Positions 5,322-5,331 of a DNA stretch of 5,331 nucleotides are shown here, one piece after another. The notes under the pieces are model-generated. The model was not told the origin of the DNA, ran no database searches, and saw only the letters and a program-made list of their open reading frames with translations. Each line of letters starts with the position of its first letter. Position 1 is the stretch's first letter. The translations under genes and the position numbers were made by a program. Origin of the DNA: Bacteroidales bacterium (lineage in GTDB: Bacteria > Bacteroidota > Bacteroidia > Bacteroidales > SMBSF39); NCBI GenBank assembly GCA_021107685.1, contig JAIOSH010000488.1, positions 1-5,331 of the forward strand, in the 5' to 3' direction.

Positions 5322-5331
5322 TTTGTAATAA

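Overview
The window looks like chromosomal DNA of an AT-rich member of the Bacteroidota. Support comes from Bacteroidota-type promoter cores (TATATTTG, matching TAnnTTTG), few Shine-Dalgarno sequences, and proteins whose family variants are typical of that phylum. Genus cannot be read from the sequence. Every gene I can support lies on the minus strand, so transcription runs from high to low coordinates.

Right part (5137 down to 1837): a tight four-gene operon. It encodes an acyl carrier protein, a ketosynthase with a complete Cys-His-His active site, a ketosynthase-like protein that has lost the nucleophilic Cys and one His (chain-length-factor type), and a membrane-anchored polysaccharide deacetylase-like protein. 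Junctions are 0 nt, 14 nt and a 7-nt overlap. This is the core of a type II polyketide/fatty-acid-like assembly line. The combination resembles one end of aryl-polyene/flexirubin-type pigment clusters of Bacteroidota; the remaining enzymes would lie beyond the right edge or elsewhere. A 20-bp inverted repeat at 5260-5321 sits upstream of the operon.

Middle part (1836 down to 1342): a 190-bp intergenic stretch with short tandem and inverted repeats, then a small GIY-YIG nuclease-family gene. The gene is out of frame in a run of nine A: it stops at 76 codons, but a -1 shift at an A AAA AAG heptamer restores the conserved C-terminal tail and gives about 101 aa.

Left part (1279 down to 1): a higBA-type toxin-antitoxin pair, toxin first, then the 5' part of a LivG-like ABC ATPase gene cut by the window edge. 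A perfect 22-bp direct repeat carrying a Bacteroidota promoter core occurs just upstream of both transcription units, so it also brackets the higBA module.

No rRNA, tRNA, CRISPR array or complete insertion sequence was seen. No gene-free stretch exceeds about 300 bases. The strongest items for a second look are the frameshifted GIY-YIG gene, the deacetylase and Cys-less ketosynthase in the ACP operon, and the repeat bracketing higBA.
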